Shown: positions 54,781 to 64,000 of the stretch, piece by piece
How positions within the stretch are numbered: the stretch's first letter is position 1
Layout of the letters: each line of letters starts with the position of its first letter
Assembly: GCF_914484835.1 (NCBI RefSeq)
Contig: NZ_CAJZAR010000040.1
Span: forward strand, 1 to 64,000
DNA: 64,000 nt
From: Paraburkholderia tropica
GTDB lineage: Bacteria; Pseudomonadota; Gammaproteobacteria; Burkholderiales; Burkholderiaceae
Direction: 5' to 3'
Translations under genes and position numbers: made by a program
Notes under the pieces: generated by a model
Seen by the model: only the letters and a program-made list of their open reading frames with translations
Told to the model about the DNA's origin: nothing
Database searches by the model: none

Positions 54781-54817
54781 TCGTACCCGAAGCACGGCTT
54801 TACACCATATGTTGTGT
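54771..54817 (+). promoter_or_regulatory. Two NrdR-box-like palindromes, 31 bp apart
   Basis: CCACTATACTTCGTAC (54771-54786) overlaps the -10, and ACACCATATGTTGTGT (54802-54817) lies just downstream. Both fit the NrdR box pattern (acaCwAtATaTwGtgt). Centre-to-centre distance is 31 bp, three helical turns, the usual spacing for NrdR. This predicts repression of nrdA by NrdR at high dATP. Confidence 0.72.
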
Positions 54818-54886
54818 TGTTCCGCGGCGCCCCGCTCTCCGAGCACGGCGCCGCACGCATTAGCGGCATAGGAAAAGAACTTTGTG

Positions 54887-54916
54887 CGGTGCAGTCGGGC
54901 GAGAACCGGCGCACCG
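54887..54916 (+). other. Hairpin in the nrdA leader
   Basis: CGGTGC (54887-54892) pairs with GCACCG (54911-54916), and an inner CGG/CCG lies within it. The short frame at 54945 begins 28 nt later. Function unknown. Confidence 0.45.
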
Positions 54917-54944
54917 GCTGTAATCGAGAGAAAAGGTACAGCCA

Positions 54945-55079
54945 ATGATCGCGGCATCCACGATGAAGACCGTCACGCTCTGTGGTTCATCAGCATTGCC
55001 GCATCCGGCAGCCTCGCCAGGCTGGCTTTTTGTCTCCGCCCATTCGTCCGCGCACACGGGGGCGCGGCGCCCGTATTAA
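54945..55079 (+). CDS. Putative short leader frame upstream of nrdA (44 codons)
   Basis: ATG at 54945 is preceded by GAGAAAAGG at good spacing and the frame ends TAA at 55077-55079, 44 nt before nrdA. The predicted peptide is Ser/Ala/Pro-rich with one aromatic pair and no match I recognise. A terminator-like hairpin (55009-55031) lies within it. It could be a leader peptide, a chance frame, or part of the untranslated leader. An internal ATG at 54963 is also possible. Confidence 0.3.
   Translation: MIAASTMKTVTLCGSSALPHPAASPGWLFVSAHSSAHTGARRPY
55009..55031 (+). terminator. Terminator-like hairpin inside the nrdA leader (possible attenuator)
   Basis: CAGCCT (55009-55014), CGCC, AGGCTG (55019-55024), then GC and TTTTT (55027-55031). 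The stem is short but followed by five Ts. It sits 93 nt before the nrdA ATG. Confidence 0.4.
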
Positions 55080-55123
55080 TTCGCGAAATCCTTCGCATAT
55101 TTCCAGGACCAGGAGCTTTGCAC

Positions 55124-58117
<2,994 letters not shown>

Positions 58118-58791
58118 TCGTGATGTGCGTGGCGGCAGCGCAACGGTGCTGCCACGCGACACGCGCAGTCAGCGAGTCGACGCAGTGAATCGACGGCGTG
58201 CAGCGAGTACAGACAGTAAACAGTAGTCGATGCCGTCGTCGATGCAAGTCGAAGCAAGTAAAGATGCAAGCGCGGCGCGCGCAATGCGCGCCGCCAGGTT
58301 CAGGTGATGGAAAAAAAGGCTTCAGGAATCCCTGGGGTTTTGCCTGAACGCGAAACAGGTCGCGCGAGCCAGAACGCAGCGCGCGGCGCAGCGAACGACA
58401 GACCCACGCAGGCAGCGATGTCCGCAGCGCAGTAGCAGGTTGGAGTGCAGGTCTGTCGAAGCAGCAGCGAGCGAGTCGTGAAGTGCGTTCGCAGCACGCA
58501 GTCGAATGCATCGCGAAGCGATGCGATGCATTCGATGAGGCGCGCGGCGAACCACGTTTTCACACACGCTCTCGATGTCGCGAAGACCCTCGAAGCTCAT
58601 CGCACATGCGATGTTCGAGCGACGAATACGCGATGCATTCGCACCGCTCACACGCCGCGATCGACACGATGCGATGACAAAGTGTTGTATCGAGGTCGCA
58701 ACGCGAATCGAAAACAGGATTTTTCGTGTGCGAACCCTTTTATCGCGCATGAAAAGATGGTACAAACCGTTCTAAATTGATGGTGACATTT
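58118..58791. other. 674-bp nrdA-nrdB intergenic region with strong hairpins
   Basis: No credible gene. GCGGCGCGC (58272-58280) with GCGCGCCGC (58286-58294) forms a 9-bp hairpin without a T-tract. A perfect 13-bp inverted repeat with an 8-nt spacer lies at 58502-58514 and 58523-58535. Its 12-base half, GCGATGCATTCG, recurs at 58630-58641. Several GCGATG motifs lie nearby. Two genes of one enzyme separated this far suggest separate regulation or an RNA element. Confidence 0.6.
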
Positions 58792-60015
58792 ATGCTCAAC
58801 TGGGATGACGAGAACACGGCCGTAACTCCGTCGAGCGGTGCGCAGCAGAACGCAATGCGCAACCCCGCTGGCCTGGCTGTCTCTGTTCCCGAAGCGCAGT
58901 CCGCACTGCACTTCGCTCCTCAGTCTTCTTCGGCGACCAACATCTTCTCCGCCGACTTCGCAGTCGCACCGCCGCCGCAGGCGCCGGTCTCGACCGAAGC
59001 CCGCGTGAATGTCGCCGACAAGCGCATCATCAACGGTCAGACCGACGTGAATCAGTTGGTCCCGTTCAAGTACAAGTGGGCCTGGGAGAAGTACCTGGCC
59101 GGTTGTGCGAATCACTGGATGCCGCAGGAAGTGAACATGTCGCGCGACATCGCCCTGTGGAAAGACCCGAATGGTCTGACCGAGGACGAGCGCCGCATCG
59201 TGAAGCGCAACCTCGGCTTCTTCGTGACCGCCGACTCCCTCGCCGCCAACAACATCGTGCTCGGTACCTACCGGCACATCACGGCGCCCGAATGCCGCCA
59301 GTTCCTGCTGCGTCAGGCATTCGAAGAGGCGATCCACACGCACGCGTACCAGTACATCGTCGAATCGCTCGGTCTGGACGAAGGCGAGATCTTCAATGCG
59401 TACCACGAGGTCAAGTCGATCCGCGACAAGGACGAGTTCCTGATCCCGTTCATCACCACGCTGACGGATCCCGCGTTCACGACCGGTACGCTCGAATCCG
59501 ACCAGACGCTGCTGAAGTCGCTGATCGTGTTCGCCTGCATCATGGAAGGTCTGTTCTTCTATGTGGGCTTCACGCAGATCCTCGCACTCGGCCGCCAGAA
59601 CAAGATGACTGGCGCCGCCGAGCAGTATCAGTACATTCTGCGCGACGAGTCGATGCACTGTAACTTCGGCATCGACCTGATCAACCAGATCAAGCTCGAG
59701 AATCCGCAGCTGTGGACCCCGGCGTTCCGCGCGGAGATCACCGAACTGTTCAAGCAGGCGGTCGACCTCGAGTATCGCTACGCGGAAGACACCATGCCGC
59801 GCGGCGTGTTGGGCCTGAACGCATCGATGTTCAAGAGCTATCTGCGCTTCATCTGCAATCGCCGTTGCCAGCAGATCGGTCTCGACGCACTCTTCCCGAA
59901 CGAAGAAAACCCGTTCCCGTGGATGAGCGAGATGATCGACCTGAAGAAGGAACGCAACTTCTTCGAGACGCGCGTGATCGAATATCAGACGGGCGGTGCG
60001 TTGTCCTGGGAGTAA
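58792..60015 (+). CDS. nrdB: Ribonucleoside-diphosphate reductase beta subunit (class I, tyrosyl-radical type)
   Basis: A 407-residue diiron subunit. Ligands align with E. coli: Asp148 (FVTADSL), Glu179 and His182 (EEAIHTH), Glu252 (MEGLFFY), Glu286 and His289 (RDESMH). Tyr186, four residues after His182, is the radical Tyr, so this is a Tyr-radical enzyme. The N-terminal ~85 residues are Ala/Pro/Ser-rich and variable. ATG 58792 (MLNWDDEN) with GGTGA upstream is preferred; 58777 is an alternative start. Confidence 0.95.
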   Translation: MLNWDDENTAVTPSSGAQQNAMRNPAGLAVSVPEAQSALHFAPQSSSATNIFSADFAVAPPPQAPVSTEARVNVADKRIINGQTDVNQLVPFKYKWAWEKYLAGCANHWMPQEVNMSRDIALWKDPNGLTEDERRIVKRNLGFFVTADSLAANNIVLGTYRHITAPECRQFLLRQAFEEAIHTHAYQYIVESLGLDEGEIFNAYHEVKSIRDKDEFLIPFITTLTDPAFTTGTLESDQTLLKSLIVFACIMEGLFFYVGFTQILALGRQNKMTGAAEQYQYILRDESMHCNFGIDLINQIKLENPQLWTPAFRAEITELFKQAVDLEYRYAEDTMPRGVLGLNASMFKSYLRFICNRRCQQIGLDALFPNEENPFPWMSEMIDLKKERNFFETRVIEYQTGGALSWE

Positions 60016-60453
60016 TCCGGGCGCACTGCGGCAGTCAGTCTATTGGGGTGGCCGGAGGCCTCGTGCGAGGCCTCGACCGGCATGATGATTAGGAGCAGGA
60101 ACGCCTGATGCAAAGCGTGCCCGGAGCCCTTGTGGCTCAACCAGGTGCAAGGCACTTTGCGAACCCTTCAGAGGGATGGGCAAACTTCCCCCCGGAAAAC
60201 GGCGTGGGCCATGTGGCCGGCGCCTTCAACGAACGTTGCCCGGTGTCGGTAGCCGACGCCGGAAAGACTTGGCGCACTGTGTTTTTCAGCACGGTGCGCC
60301 TTACCGCATTCATTAGCGTAAGCGCGCGGGATCAGCGTACGCCGATGAATAGCCCGCTTCGAAGCGTGCGCCCTGAGAAGCGTTCGCGGGAAGCGGGTTT
60401 TGACGAAGGGTGTAGTTTGAACTGACTCTCATCTGAACCTGAAGGAGAAAAAA
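60016..60453 (+). other. Hairpin-rich region upstream of the H1-like gene (candidate structured RNA)
   Basis: Successive palindromes fill 60049-60397. These are a 9-bp GAGGCCTCG pair (about 60054-60073); GCAAAGCGTGCC (60110-60121) with GGCACTTTGC (60151-60160), enclosing GAGCC/GGCTC; CCCT/AGGG; TTCC/GGAA; a 10-bp pair at 60201-60224; CCGGTGTCGG/CCGACGCCGG (60240-60262); an 11-bp pair at 60271-60300; and CCCGCTTC/GAAGCGGG-TTTT (60353-60401). A 105-codon frame (60108-60425) runs through it but looks non-coding. Confidence 0.55.
60353..60401 (+). terminator. Possible terminator before the H1-like gene
   Basis: CCCGCTTC (60353-60360) pairs with GAAGCGGG (60390-60397) and is followed by TTTT. The enclosed 29 nt can form an inner fold. 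It would end a transcript from the nrdB side. Confidence 0.4.
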
Positions 60454-61131
60454 ATGGCAACTGCCAAGAAGAAGCCGGCGGCCAAGAAAGCCGCAGTGAA
60501 GAAGGTTGCAGCCAAGAAGGCAGCACCGGCGAAGAAGGCCGCAGTGAAGAAGGTCGCCGTGAAGAAGGTTGCTGCGAAGAAGGCAGCACCGGCGAAGAAG
60601 GCCGCAGCGAAGAAGGTTGCAGCCAAGAAGGTCGCCGTGAAGAAGGTTGCTGCGAAGAAGGCAGCACCGGCGAAGAAGGCCGCAGCGAAGAAGGTCGCAA
60701 CGAAGAAGGTTGCAGCCAAGAAAGTCGCCGTGAAGAAGGTTGCTGCGAAGAAGGCAGCACCGGCGAAGAAGGCCGCAGCGAAGAAAGTTGCCGCCAAGAA
60801 AGTCGCGGTGAAGAAGGTCGCAGCGAAGAAGGCTGTTGCCAAGAAGGCGCCGGCGAAGAAGGCCGCTGCTGCCAAGAAGGCTGCGCCTGCGAAGAAGGCT
60901 GCTGCCAAGAAGGCCGCGCCTGCGAAGAAGGCTGCGCCTGCCAAGAAGGCTGCGCCTGCCAAGAAGGCTGCGCCTGCCAAGAAGGCTGCCGCGAAGAAGG
61001 CTGCCAAGAAGGCGCCTGCGAAGGCTGCCGCTGCTGCGCCTGCTGCGCAACCGGCTGCGCCCGCTGCAACCGTGAAGACGGCGCTGAACCCGGCTGCTGC
61101 ATGGCCGTTCCCGACGGGCAGCCGCCCGTAA
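60454..61131 (+). CDS. Histone H1-like DNA-binding protein (Lys/Ala-repeat)
   Basis: A 225-residue, extremely basic protein made almost wholly of KKAA/KKVA/PAKK units, like eukaryotic H1 tails and bacterial H1-like proteins (HctB, BpH1). It is expected to bind DNA and shape the nucleoid. Three near-identical repeat units of 26-31 residues lie in the first half (see the repeat entry). The last ~45 residues turn Ala/Pro-rich and end in WPFPTGSRP. GGAG lies 11 nt before the ATG. A globular domain is absent. Function is inferred from composition. Confidence 0.88.
   Translation: MATAKKKPAAKKAAVKKVAAKKAAPAKKAAVKKVAVKKVAAKKAAPAKKAAAKKVAAKKVAVKKVAAKKAAPAKKAAAKKVATKKVAAKKVAVKKVAAKKAAPAKKAAAKKVAAKKVAVKKVAAKKAVAKKAPAKKAAAAKKAAPAKKAAAKKAAPAKKAAPAKKAAPAKKAAPAKKAAAKKAAKKAPAKAAAAAPAAQPAAPAATVKTALNPAAAWPFPTGSRP
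60553..60866 (+). repeat. Tandem in-frame repeats in the H1-like gene
   Basis: The anchor GTCGCCGTGAAG or its near-variant begins at 60553, 60631, 60724 and 60802, giving periods of 78, 93 and 78 bp. All are multiples of 3, so units can be gained or lost without a frameshift. The end coordinate is approximate. Confidence 0.75.
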
Positions 61132-61246
61132 GCTGTACGAGTCGAAGCGCGCGCGGGTCAGCAAGAACGCGCGCTTCGTTGATCGAGCGCCGCCGAGCGA
61201 CTTGTGCGTTTTGCACGACCGCCGGCGGTGAGCAAGACTCGATCCC

Positions 61247-61283
61247 AATCCCGTCGACGGATGATTCGCGACGGGATTTTTTT
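61247..61283 (+). terminator. Rho-independent terminator of the H1-like gene
   Basis: AATCCCGTCG (61247-61256) pairs with CGACGGGATT (61269-61278) around a 12-nt loop. The T7 run begins inside the last stem bases. Confidence 0.9.
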
Positions 61284-61356
61284 CGTCCGCGCGTTTTGTC
61301 GTGGTGATGTATCGACGGGGTATCGACGTCGTGCGCCGCTGCGTTTCGCGCGCGCA

Positions 61357-61393
61357 TGAAAAAAGGCGCATGCACAGGGGAGCACATGCGCCT
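61357..61393 (-). terminator. Rho-independent terminator of the glycine-zipper gene
   Basis: AGGCGCATG (61364-61372) pairs with CATGCGCCT (61385-61393). A6 on the left becomes a T-tract on the minus strand. It lies 166 bp past the gene stop. Confidence 0.82.
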
Positions 61394-61558
61394 GAGGTTC
61401 CGCAACGAGCACAAGGCACCGTGCGGTACAGGGGAAACCGGTCAATCAATTCATCGTCGAGCGGGCGCGCGTGGCGCGCCATCTCGTGCAACTCAAGTGC
61501 GACTCGTGTGCAGCTAAAGTGCGACTGATGCGTTAGTGCGTATCGTTCGTGCGTATTG

Positions 61559-62035
61559 TCAGTGCGTAACCCGCGTCACGCCGCCGCTCGAAAGCAGGCG
61601 CACACGCTCGCCGGCCTGGAACACCTCGCCGGTGGACGCTTGCGTGATGGCGCGATAGTCGCCGTTATCCAGACGCACGGTGATCTCGAGGCCATTGTGC
61701 ATCGCTACGCCGTTCTCCACCGCATTACCGGCCACTGCACCCGCGATGCCGCCGATGATGCCCGTGACGATCGAGCCGCGGCCGCCGCCGATCGCGCTGC
61801 CCGCCACGGCGCCCAGCGCGCCGCCGCCGACTGCGCCCAGACCGCTGGGCTGGCCGTTGTTCGAGCTGATCTTCACCGCACGCACGCTTTCCACCGTGGC
61901 CATGCGCACCGTGGATTCGCGCTGCGCCTGCGAAGCCGTGTAGACGTCGGCGGAACTGCTGTTATACGCACAACCCGTCATGGCGAGCGTACCCGCGACC
62001 ATGACGGCCACAATCAGACGACTTGTTGTTCTCAT
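61559..62035 (-). CDS. Glycine-zipper 2TM lipoprotein (SlyB/PcpL-like)
   Basis: 158 residues. A lipoprotein signal ends LAMTGC with Cys22 as the lipidation site. After a polar stretch comes a glycine-zipper hairpin, GAVGGGALGAVAGSAIGGG and GIIGGIAGAVAGNAVE (about 78-115), typical of outer-membrane SlyB/PcpL proteins. The C-terminal part (VRLDNGDYRAITQ) is a small beta domain. It may help outer-membrane integrity; this is by family only. The ATG at 62035 begins the signal peptide; upstream codons are rejected. Confidence 0.88.
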   Translation of the reverse strand: MRTTSRLIVAVMVAGTLAMTGCAYNSSSADVYTASQAQRESTVRMATVESVRAVKISSNNGQPSGLGAVGGGALGAVAGSAIGGGRGSIVTGIIGGIAGAVAGNAVENGVAMHNGLEITVRLDNGDYRAITQASTGEVFQAGERVRLLSSGGVTRVTH

Positions 62036-62076
62036 TTCCCGTAGCTCCAATGAGCGCCGCCTGGCGGCGCCCGACT

Positions 62077-63018
62077 TCATTGCGGCAGTTCGTAGCCGAA
62101 TGCCGCCTTGAAACGTTCGTTGATCTGCGCCCGCGTGGGCGCGTAGTTCTGCGGCCCTTGATGTTCGATCTTGAGCGCGCCCATCAGGCTCGCGAGACGC
62201 CCGGTGGTGGCCCAGCCGAGCTTGTTCTCGATGCCGTAGAGGAGGCCGCCGCGGAACGCGTCGCCGCAACCGGTCGGATCGAGTACCTGCTGCGCCTGCA
62301 CCGGGGGAATTTCCTCGATGGCGCCGCCATGGTAGATCTGCGAGCCGTGTTCGCCGCGCGTGACGATCAGCGCGTCGACCTTGCTGGCGATTTCCTCGAA
62401 CGACCAGCCGGTGCGATGGCTCACAAGGTTGGCTTCGTAATCGTTGACCGCAACATAGGTGGCAAGTTCAATCGCGCGACGCAGCGACGCACCATCGAAC
62501 AGCGGCAGACCCTGGCCCGGATCAAAGACAAACGGGATGCCTGCCTTCGCGAATTGTTCGACGTGCTGGACCATGCCGTCGAAGCCGTCCGGCGCGACGA
62601 TGCCGAGCTTGACGCCCGGCGCCTCGTCAGCGCGGTTCAGATGCGATTGCATCATCGCGCCCGGGTGGAACGCGGTGATCTGGTTGTTCTCGAGGTCGGT
62701 GGTGATCATCGCCTGCGCCGACCACGTGTCGGGCAGCACGCGCACGTGCGCCTTGTTCAGGCCGAGTGTGTCGAGGCGGTCGATGTACGGTTGCGCGTCG
62801 GCGCCGCCGAGCGTCGCCATGATGCGCGCGTCGCCGCCCAGCAGGTGCAGCGAGTAAGCGATGTTGCCCGCGCAGCCGCCGAATTCGCGACGCATCGTCG
62901 GCACGAGGAAACTCACGTTCAGGATGTGCACCTGCTCGGGCAGGATGTGCTCCCGAAAGCGACCTTCGAAGGTCATGATGTTGTCGTAGGCGAGCGAGCC
63001 GCAGATCAGCGTAGCCAA
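62077..63018 (-). CDS. PfkB-family carbohydrate / adenosine kinase
   Basis: A 313-residue sugar kinase. The N-terminal GSLAYDNIM and GGCAGNIAYSLHLLGG bind the sugar or nucleoside. The C-terminal signature DPTGCGDAFRGGLLYG carries the catalytic Asp in GCGD (about 256). Annotation as adenosine kinase is common for this family in Burkholderia, but ribokinase-like substrates cannot be excluded. It lies next to the glycine-zipper gene, 41 bp away on the same strand. Confidence 0.88.
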   Translation of the reverse strand: MATLICGSLAYDNIMTFEGRFREHILPEQVHILNVSFLVPTMRREFGGCAGNIAYSLHLLGGDARIMATLGGADAQPYIDRLDTLGLNKAHVRVLPDTWSAQAMITTDLENNQITAFHPGAMMQSHLNRADEAPGVKLGIVAPDGFDGMVQHVEQFAKAGIPFVFDPGQGLPLFDGASLRRAIELATYVAVNDYEANLVSHRTGWSFEEIASKVDALIVTRGEHGSQIYHGGAIEEIPPVQAQQVLDPTGCGDAFRGGLLYGIENKLGWATTGRLASLMGALKIEHQGPQNYAPTRAQINERFKAAFGYELPQ

Positions 63019-63175
63019 GGCGGGAATTCCTGTAGTGCGTGGTGTGGATGGGGCAGCGCTTGCGCGTGGTTGCGTCTCGCTTGTCGGCCCGTCCCGGCCC
63101 GCGCGCGCAGCGCGTCGATCCCTCGGGATCTGGCTGCGCGCGAGCGGGCCGTAGCGGGCGCGCCGCCGCCGGGGA

Positions 63176-63676
63176 TTACTTCAGTGCGGCGAGCGCGGCG
63201 TCGTAGTTCGGCTCGTTCTTGATTTCGCTGACGCGCTCGGCGTAGACGACGTTGTCGTTCGCGTCGAGCACGACCACGGCACGCGCCGTGAGGCCGGTCA
63301 GCGGGCCGCTCGTGACGTCCACGCCGTAGGCTTGCGCGAATTCATGGCCGCGGAAGGTCGACGCCGTGACGACGTTTTCGATGCCTTCGGTCGTGCAGAA
63401 GCGCGTCGCGGCGAACGGCAGGTCGCCCGAGATCACGAGCACAGCCGTGTTGTCGAGCTTGGCGGCGGCTTCGTTGAACTTGCGCGTCGAGGTGGCGCAG
63501 GTCGGCGTGTCGAGGCTCGGCACGATGTTCAGCACCTTGCGCTTGCCGGCGAAGTCGCCGAGCGAGACGGGCTTGAGATCCTTGCCGACGAGCGAGAACG
63601 CCGGGGCCTTCTGGCCCGGTGCCGGGAACGTGCCGGCGACGTCGATCGGGTTACCGCCTAGCGTGACTTGACTCAT
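63176..63676 (-). CDS. tpx: Thiol peroxidase Tpx
   Basis: A 166-residue atypical 2-Cys peroxiredoxin that reduces lipid hydroperoxides, usually with thioredoxin. Peroxidatic Cys60 lies in PSLDTPTC and resolving Cys94 in ATRFCTTEG, the Tpx spacing of 34. Length and phrasing are typical. It is the second peroxiredoxin in the window (the other is at 26042-26551, Prx5 type). It lies about 150 bp downstream of the kinase start on the same strand. Confidence 0.95.
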   Translation of the reverse strand: MSQVTLGGNPIDVAGTFPAPGQKAPAFSLVGKDLKPVSLGDFAGKRKVLNIVPSLDTPTCATSTRKFNEAAAKLDNTAVLVISGDLPFAATRFCTTEGIENVVTASTFRGHEFAQAYGVDVTSGPLTGLTARAVVVLDANDNVVYAERVSEIKNEPNYDAALAALK

Positions 63677-63778
63677 GATGTGCTCTCCGGATTCTGACTG
63701 TAGTGGTGAGTGACGCGTCCGGCGAGGCCGGACGCAAGGTGCGCGCGCCCGCGCGAAGGGCAGGCGCTGACGCGTGAT

Positions 63779-64000
63779 TTACGGGTAGAAAATCTCGATG
63801 CGGAAATTCGACGCGACGACATTGCCGGTGTCCAGGCGCACGATCATCGTCTGCGTGCTGTGCGCGGGCAGACCGGCTTCGATGCGCGTGCCGGGCGCGG
63901 CGTAATCCTGCGGCCACAGCACGCGTCGCACGACGACGTTGTTCTGGCGGTCGAGCAGCGTGAGTTCGAGCGCCGGATACGCGAGCGCGATGTCGAAGCG
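63779..64000 (-). CDS. DUF3426-like protein, C-terminal end (truncated by window edge)
   Basis: Only the last 73 codons and stop are in the window. The end reads YPALELTLLDRQNNVVVRRVLWPQ... and finishes FRIEIFYP. This YPALELTL...RRVL...Y pattern is the C-terminus of DUF3426 proteins, which usually carry an N-terminal zinc ribbon and a membrane helix. The N-terminus and start lie beyond 64000. The family call rests on this short tail, so it is moderate. Function unknown. Confidence 0.65.
   Translation of the reverse strand, partial: RFDIALAYPALELTLLDRQNNVVVRRVLWPQDYAAPGTRIEAGLPAHSTQTMIVRLDTGNVVASNFRIEIFYP

Larger units (their letters stand above)
54538..55123. other. nrdA 5' region
   Basis: 586 bp. 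It holds a sigma-70-like promoter and two NrdR-like boxes (54753-54817), a hairpin (54887-54916), a short frame (54945-55079) and a terminator-like hairpin inside that frame (55009-55031). The first ~200 bp after ampD carry nothing I can name. Confidence 0.6.
61132..61558. other. Intergenic region H1-like gene / glycine-zipper gene
   Basis: 427 bp between convergent genes. It holds one terminator per strand (61247-61283 plus, 61357-61393 minus). Next to the zipper gene stop is a run of GTGCG motifs, including the direct repeat AAGTGCGACT at 61495-61504 and 61517-61526. No gene is seen. Confidence 0.6.

Noticed and set aside
58118-58791. Insertion sequence between nrdA and nrdB
   Set aside because: No transposase frame, no terminal inverted repeats at the ends and no target duplication seen.
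60108-60425. 105-codon frame upstream of the H1-like gene
   Set aside because: The Shine-Dalgarno is poorly spaced, the product has no recognisable fold and palindromes dominate the DNA. An RNA element fits better.
60016-60453. 6S RNA, RNase P RNA or a known riboswitch
   Set aside because: I could not find their conserved cores by eye. Infernal with Rfam would settle it.

Overview
This window is about 64 kb of GC-rich chromosome with almost no accessory DNA. The gene set and gene order point to a beta-proteobacterium of the family Burkholderiaceae, probably Paraburkholderia, Caballeronia or a close relative. The evidence is the complete dcw cluster in Burkholderia order, an OmpC-like porin, DUF721 between lpxC and secA, argJ-DUF815-mutT, a split nrdA/nrdB pair followed by a histone H1-like gene, and NG-rich or KKAA-rich low-complexity proteins. 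The genus is inferred, since no 16S gene is present. I see no insertion sequence, prophage, CRISPR array, integrase or broken gene.

Layout. Positions 1-7.8 kb hold single genes: an M20 amidohydrolase, a molybdopterin oxidoreductase, an acyl-CoA synthetase, a porin and coq7. From 8.15 to 25.7 kb lies the division and cell-wall cluster: mraZ-rsmH-ftsL-ftsI-murE-murF-mraY-murD-ftsW-murG-murC-ddlB-ftsQ-ftsA-ftsZ. Many of its junctions are 4-bp stop/start overlaps. It is followed by a peroxiredoxin and lpxC (lipid A synthesis), then a DUF721 gene divergent from secA. At 31.7-34.3 kb come argJ, a DUF815 ATPase and a MutT-type Nudix gene. At 34.4-41.2 kb a minus-strand run reads, in transcription order, CorC-like transporter, pilB, pilC, pilD, coaE, zapD, yacG. 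Next come tRNA-Pro(CGG), ispB and, divergently, rplU-rpmA-obgE-proB. At 46-54.5 kb are a CNP1-like lipoprotein, rppH, proS, a MarC-family gene, a purine phosphoribosyltransferase, ffh, a CcsA-like membrane protein, a PP0621-family protein and ampD. The last 9.5 kb hold nrdA, nrdB, a histone H1-like gene, a glycine-zipper lipoprotein, a PfkB kinase, tpx and the 3' end of a DUF3426-type gene cut by the window edge.

How the genes work together. The dcw block makes lipid II (murE, murF, mraY, murD, murG, murC, ddlB) and builds the divisome (ftsL, ftsI, ftsW, ftsQ, ftsA, ftsZ). A four-repeat, 10-bp-periodic MraZ operator sits in front of mraZ. AmpD, LpxC and ZapD are further envelope and division functions. 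NrdA and NrdB make deoxynucleotides; their promoter carries two NrdR-box-like palindromes 31 bp apart, one of them on the -10 element.

The least explained DNA is intergenic: the nrdA leader (short reading frame plus terminator-like hairpin), the 674-bp nrdA-nrdB gap, a hairpin-dense 440-bp region before the H1-like gene, the coaE-zapD gap and the secA-argJ gap. These are the best places to look for undescribed RNA elements. I found no convincing new multi-gene system.
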